A stretch of 64,000 nt of DNA from Singulisphaera sp. GP187 (lineage in GTDB: Bacteria > Planctomycetota > Phycisphaerae > Phycisphaerales > SM1A02): contig CAMBXO010000004.1 in the NCBI GenBank assembly GCA_945871915.1, positions 124,001 to 188,000 on the forward strand, read 5' to 3'. The translations under genes and the position numbers were made by a program. Below are positions 61,518 to 64,000 of this stretch, piece after piece. The notes beneath the pieces were generated by a model. The model saw nothing but the letters and a program-made list of their open reading frames with translations, did no database searches and was not told the DNA's origin. Each line of letters begins with the position of its first letter. The first letter of the stretch is position 1.

Positions 61518-62927
61518 ATGTCGGCTGTTCATCCATCGGGAGCGCAACGCACCGTTGTCATTCTTGCGGCAGGTCTGTCTCCGCGCCATCTGAACTCACA
61601 CATGCCAAGCGTGCGCGAGTTTGTTCAGTTGCAGGGTGGTGCGCGAACGCTACGGCCCAGCTTTCCTGCGGTCACCTGCACCAGTCAAGCCGATCTTCTC
61701 ACCGGTCAGCCGCCGCGGCATCATGGCGTTGTTGCCAACGGGTGGATGGATCGGCAGGCAGGCGAAGTTCGGTTGTGGCGGCAATCCAATCAACTTGTGC
61801 GCGGTCCCATGGTGTGGGAGCGTGCTCGCGAGCGATTTCCCGGGATGACGGTTGCAAATTTGTTCGGCTGGTTCAACATGTGCAGTAGCGCCGATTTCAT
61901 GGTGACTCCGCGACCGCAGTACGGAGCGGATGGCCGCAAGGTGCCGGACATTCTCACTACGCCCGCTTCGCTGAGGGATCGGCTGCAGGCAGAACTTGGC
62001 GCGTTTCCGCTTTTTCATTTTTGGGGGCCGCGAGCAGATATTCGAAGCAGCGAATGGATTGCTCAAGCAACGCAACGTGTGATGAAGTGGCACGACCCGG
62101 CACTCACCATCACCTATGTGCCGCATTTGGATTACATGCTGCAACGAGAGGGACCCGATGGGTCGCATGTGCCGCAAGAATTACGAGAATTGGATCGCGT
62201 GCTCGCAACGCTGCTGCGTGCGTGTAGCGATCGTGGTGCCAAGGTGATTCTGTGTAGTGAATATGGAGTCACGGCTGCTACGCAGGTGGTGTATCCAAAT
62301 CGGGCGCTGCAACAGGCGGGGTTGCTTGCCACGCGCCGTGAGTTTGGTGGAGACGCGCTGGATCTTCAGAACAGTACGGCCTTCGCCATGTGCGATCACC
62401 AGATTTCGCATGTGTACACGCAGCATGATCGTGCGACCGCGGCGGCAAAGGAAGTCTTGCAGTCATTGCCCGGTGTTCAGAGGGTTCTTGAACAGCACGA
62501 ACTTGCTTCCGTGGAACTTGACCATGCTCGCAGCGGTGATCTTGTTCTTGTGCCCAAGCCGGGCGCGTGGTTTGCCTATCCCTGGTGGAGTCATGAATCC
62601 GATGCGCCGGATTTTGCACAGACGGTTGACATTCATCGCAAGCCTGGATTCGATCCTTGTGAGTTGCTGACTGACTGCACCGGCAGCCAAGCGGTCATGC
62701 GAGTAGCGATGTTTCGGCTTCGCAAGGTTCTTGGATTTCGATCCATGCTTCGATTAACACCTCTCGATGCAACGCTGGTCAAGGGAACGCACGGGCTCGC
62801 GGAAACGGAGTCCGGATTGGAGCCGCTCCTTGTGGCCGACGGATCGTTGCTTCCGGATCACACGCATTTTCCACTGCGATCGGTGCATGATGTGATCCTG
62901 CGGCATCTTTCGGGGGCGCACTATTGA
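61518..62927 (+). CDS. eboF: EboF, alkaline phosphatase-superfamily-like protein
   Basis: 469 residues (ATG at 61518; GTG at 61515 possible). It shows the nucleotide pyrophosphatase/phosphodiesterase-like fold, with PSFPAVTCTSQADLLTGQPP carrying the presumed Thr nucleophile, followed by LRDRLQAELGAFPLFHFWGPRADI and DIHRKPGFDPCELL. Several expected metal ligands differ: ILAAGLSP instead of an Asp at the first site, LDYMLQREGP without the usual His, and SEYGVT instead of SDHGM. Only some ligands (KGTHGL and D in LDY) remain. It completes the ebo set and ends within a TTGA overlap. Confidence 0.88.
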   Translation: MSAVHPSGAQRTVVILAAGLSPRHLNSHMPSVREFVQLQGGARTLRPSFPAVTCTSQADLLTGQPPRHHGVVANGWMDRQAGEVRLWRQSNQLVRGPMVWERARERFPGMTVANLFGWFNMCSSADFMVTPRPQYGADGRKVPDILTTPASLRDRLQAELGAFPLFHFWGPRADIRSSEWIAQATQRVMKWHDPALTITYVPHLDYMLQREGPDGSHVPQELRELDRVLATLLRACSDRGAKVILCSEYGVTAATQVVYPNRALQQAGLLATRREFGGDALDLQNSTAFAMCDHQISHVYTQHDRATAAAKEVLQSLPGVQRVLEQHELASVELDHARSGDLVLVPKPGAWFAYPWWSHESDAPDFAQTVDIHRKPGFDPCELLTDCTGSQAVMRVAMFRLRKVLGFRSMLRLTPLDATLVKGTHGLAETESGLEPLLVADGSLLPDHTHFPLRSVHDVILRHLSGAHY

Positions 62928-63622
62928 AAGTGGTGTGGAGCATGCTGGTGCTGGTCGTGGCAAGCGCCGTTGCGGCGTGGTTGTGGCCTGCACCAGCGAA
63001 GGTTTCTGAAACCAGCGAACCGGACTTGCAACCGGCGCCCGTATCGGCGCCTGCGCCCGCAGTCGCATCCGCACCGACGCCAACACCGGTGCCAGCATCC
63101 GCGCCAGTTCCGGCATCTGTGCCCGCGCCGGCACCCTCCGCGCCCGCTGAAGAACTCCCGCACCTTGCCACAAAACAAATTGACTTGGCTGATCGCTTCA
63201 CCGTGGGCGGATCCGGAACAGAGATGGATCCATTTCGCATTCCATGGAGTCTTCTCAAGAGCGCAGACGAAAACATGGATCTCAATGGACCTCGCGCTAC
63301 GCCTCCGGATCGGCTGCAGTTGTTTCATGATGCGTGGATCCAGATCAGCGGCTACTTGGCGCCGCCGCTTTGGGGCGAGGAAACCAGCGAACTCCTCGTC
63401 ATGTTCAATCGCTGGGATGGTTGTTGCATCGGCCTGCCGCCCACTCCATTTGATTGCATTGAGGCACAATTGGCGCAGCCGATCAAACTTGGTGCTCAAC
63501 ACAGCATTCGGTACGGAACCATTCAAGGCAAACTGGTGGTGCAGCCGTTCAAGGCGGGCAGTTTCTTGATCGGTCTTTACCGTCTTGAGAGTGCGCGCAC
63601 CGACGAGATGCAGACGAGATGA
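62924..63622 (+). CDS. Membrane-anchored DUF3299-like protein
   Basis: 232 residues starting at TTG 62924, which overlaps the eboF stop; an ATG at 62942 is an alternative. An N-terminal membrane helix (MLVLVVASAVAAWLWP) is followed by a ~60-residue Pro/Ala repeat region (PAP, VPAP). The globular part has RFTVGGSGTEMDPFRIPWSLL, WIQISGYLAPP and FNRWDGCCIGLPPTP, which I recall as common in planctomycetes under DUF3299. The Cys-Cys pair could bind metal or form a disulphide. Function unknown; cotranscription with ebo is likely. Confidence 0.7.
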   Translation: MKVVWSMLVLVVASAVAAWLWPAPAKVSETSEPDLQPAPVSAPAPAVASAPTPTPVPASAPVPASVPAPAPSAPAEELPHLATKQIDLADRFTVGGSGTEMDPFRIPWSLLKSADENMDLNGPRATPPDRLQLFHDAWIQISGYLAPPLWGEETSELLVMFNRWDGCCIGLPPTPFDCIEAQLAQPIKLGAQHSIRYGTIQGKLVVQPFKAGSFLIGLYRLESARTDEMQTR

Positions 63623-63674
63623 TGCTCGGGCTTGTCGCGGTGACCATCACACACTGATCCTCGCGTCCGATACG

Positions 63675-63707
63675 TACCCCCGTCCCTTGTTTTGGGACGC
63701 GTGGGTA
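63675..63707 (+). other. Hairpin in the leader of the dihydrouridine synthase gene
   Basis: TACCCCCGTCCC, loop TTGTTTT, then GGGACG-CG-TGGGTA forms a long GC-rich stem with a two-base bulge. There is no T tract after it, so it is not a classical terminator. It could reduce read-through from the ebo transcript or affect expression of the next gene. Confidence 0.35.
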
Positions 63708-63721
63708 GGGACAATGCCCAC

Positions 63722-64000
63722 ATGCTTCAAATCGGCGCCCTCACGCTGCAGACTCCTTTGCTGCTGGCCCCCATGGCTGGCCATTGTGACTTGGCGTTTC
63801 GAATTCTTTGCCGCGAACTCGGCGGCGTCGGGCTAGCAAGCACTGATTTACTCAACAGCCACGCGCTCTTGCGTGGGGCCAAGCGCTCACTGGAATTGGC
63901 CGCCACCAACGAATTCGATCGACCATGCGGAATGCAGTTGTACGGAAACTGGAGCGATCCACTTCCGGAAGCCGCCGTGTGGGCGGTCGATCACGGCGCA
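63722..64000 (+). CDS. tRNA-dihydrouridine synthase (N-terminal part, truncated by window edge)
   Basis: 93 codons are visible from the ATG at 63722. The sequence [21 protein letters not shown] (FMN-binding start) and [15 protein letters not shown] match the DusB-type TIM barrel. The catalytic Cys expected near residue 100 is beyond the window. Dus enzymes reduce uridines in tRNA D-loops using FMN and NADPH. It follows the ebo cluster after 99 bases with a hairpin between, so it is probably not part of it. Confidence 0.88.
   Translation, partial: MLQIGALTLQTPLLLAPMAGHCDLAFRILCRELGGVGLASTDLLNSHALLRGAKRSLELAATNEFDRPCGMQLYGNWSDPLPEAAVWAVDHGA

Noticed and set aside
63010-63150. Repetitive CCGGCGCC-type DNA as a tandem repeat or CRISPR
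   Set aside because: It encodes a Pro/Ala-rich linker in the DUF3299-like protein; units are irregular and there are no spacers.

Overview
The window looks like a chromosomal segment of a planctomycete, most likely of the Phycisphaerae/Phycisphaerales group. This is inferred from several traits. Secreted proteins end in a Val-Pro-Ala-Pro-Gly, hydrophobic stretch and Arg cluster (PEP-CTERM-like). A secreted protease ends in two DLDGD...DLAxLLLDFG calcium-loop repeats. Lysine synthesis uses LL-diaminopimelate aminotransferase. A C-terminal blue-copper domain protein and a DUF3299-like protein are also present. Gene density is high, no gene-free gap exceeds about 300 bases, and many neighbours overlap by ATGA or TGATG. 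No transposon, prophage, rRNA or CRISPR array was seen. One RNA gene, tRNA-Lys(UUU), was found.

Layout. 1-4.9 kb: tail of a MoxR ATPase, a beta-barrel-like secreted protein, dapL with a PmtA-like methyltransferase, an M42 aminopeptidase and a small unknown. 5-12.8 kb: a tricorn-type S41 protease, then a SWIM-finger protein coupled to a SNF2 helicase whose first codon touches tRNA-Lys. 13-20.7 kb: xerD-type recombinase, purEK, a secreted esterase, a DUF4097-like lipoprotein, rlmE, pdxA and a sorted surface protein. 20.9-25.6 kb: a five-gene, mostly translationally coupled operon of poorly characterised membrane proteins. 25.8-33 kb: secreted protease, DEAD-box helicase, unknown, ACT-domain and OsmC genes, and a polytopic membrane protein.

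33-47 kb holds a near-complete reductive pyrimidine degradation route: PreT/PreA, dihydropyrimidinase, beta-ureidopropionase, CoA-acylating methylmalonate-semialdehyde dehydrogenase, a class III aminotransferase and an NCS1 nucleobase permease. Together they could take up uracil or thymine and convert them to acetyl-CoA or propionyl-CoA. Two tandem sorted-protein paralogues and moaA-moeA lie inside the block. 47-54 kb: an OprB-like porin, a SYLF lipoprotein, an orphan GlmL/MutL-family ATPase, two small unknowns, kynureninase and a cupredoxin.

54-63.6 kb is an ebo (metabolite traffic) cluster: EboD, a small unknown, EboB, a transporter-amidotransferase fusion, a TlpA-like thioredoxin, EboE, EboC, EboF and a DUF3299-like protein, all on one strand and mostly overlapping. 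The start of a tRNA-dihydrouridine synthase closes the window.

The best candidates for poorly described systems are the five-gene membrane operon (20.9-25.6 kb) and this ebo cluster with its MFS-C26 fusion. All functional calls come from reading motifs by eye; no database search was run.
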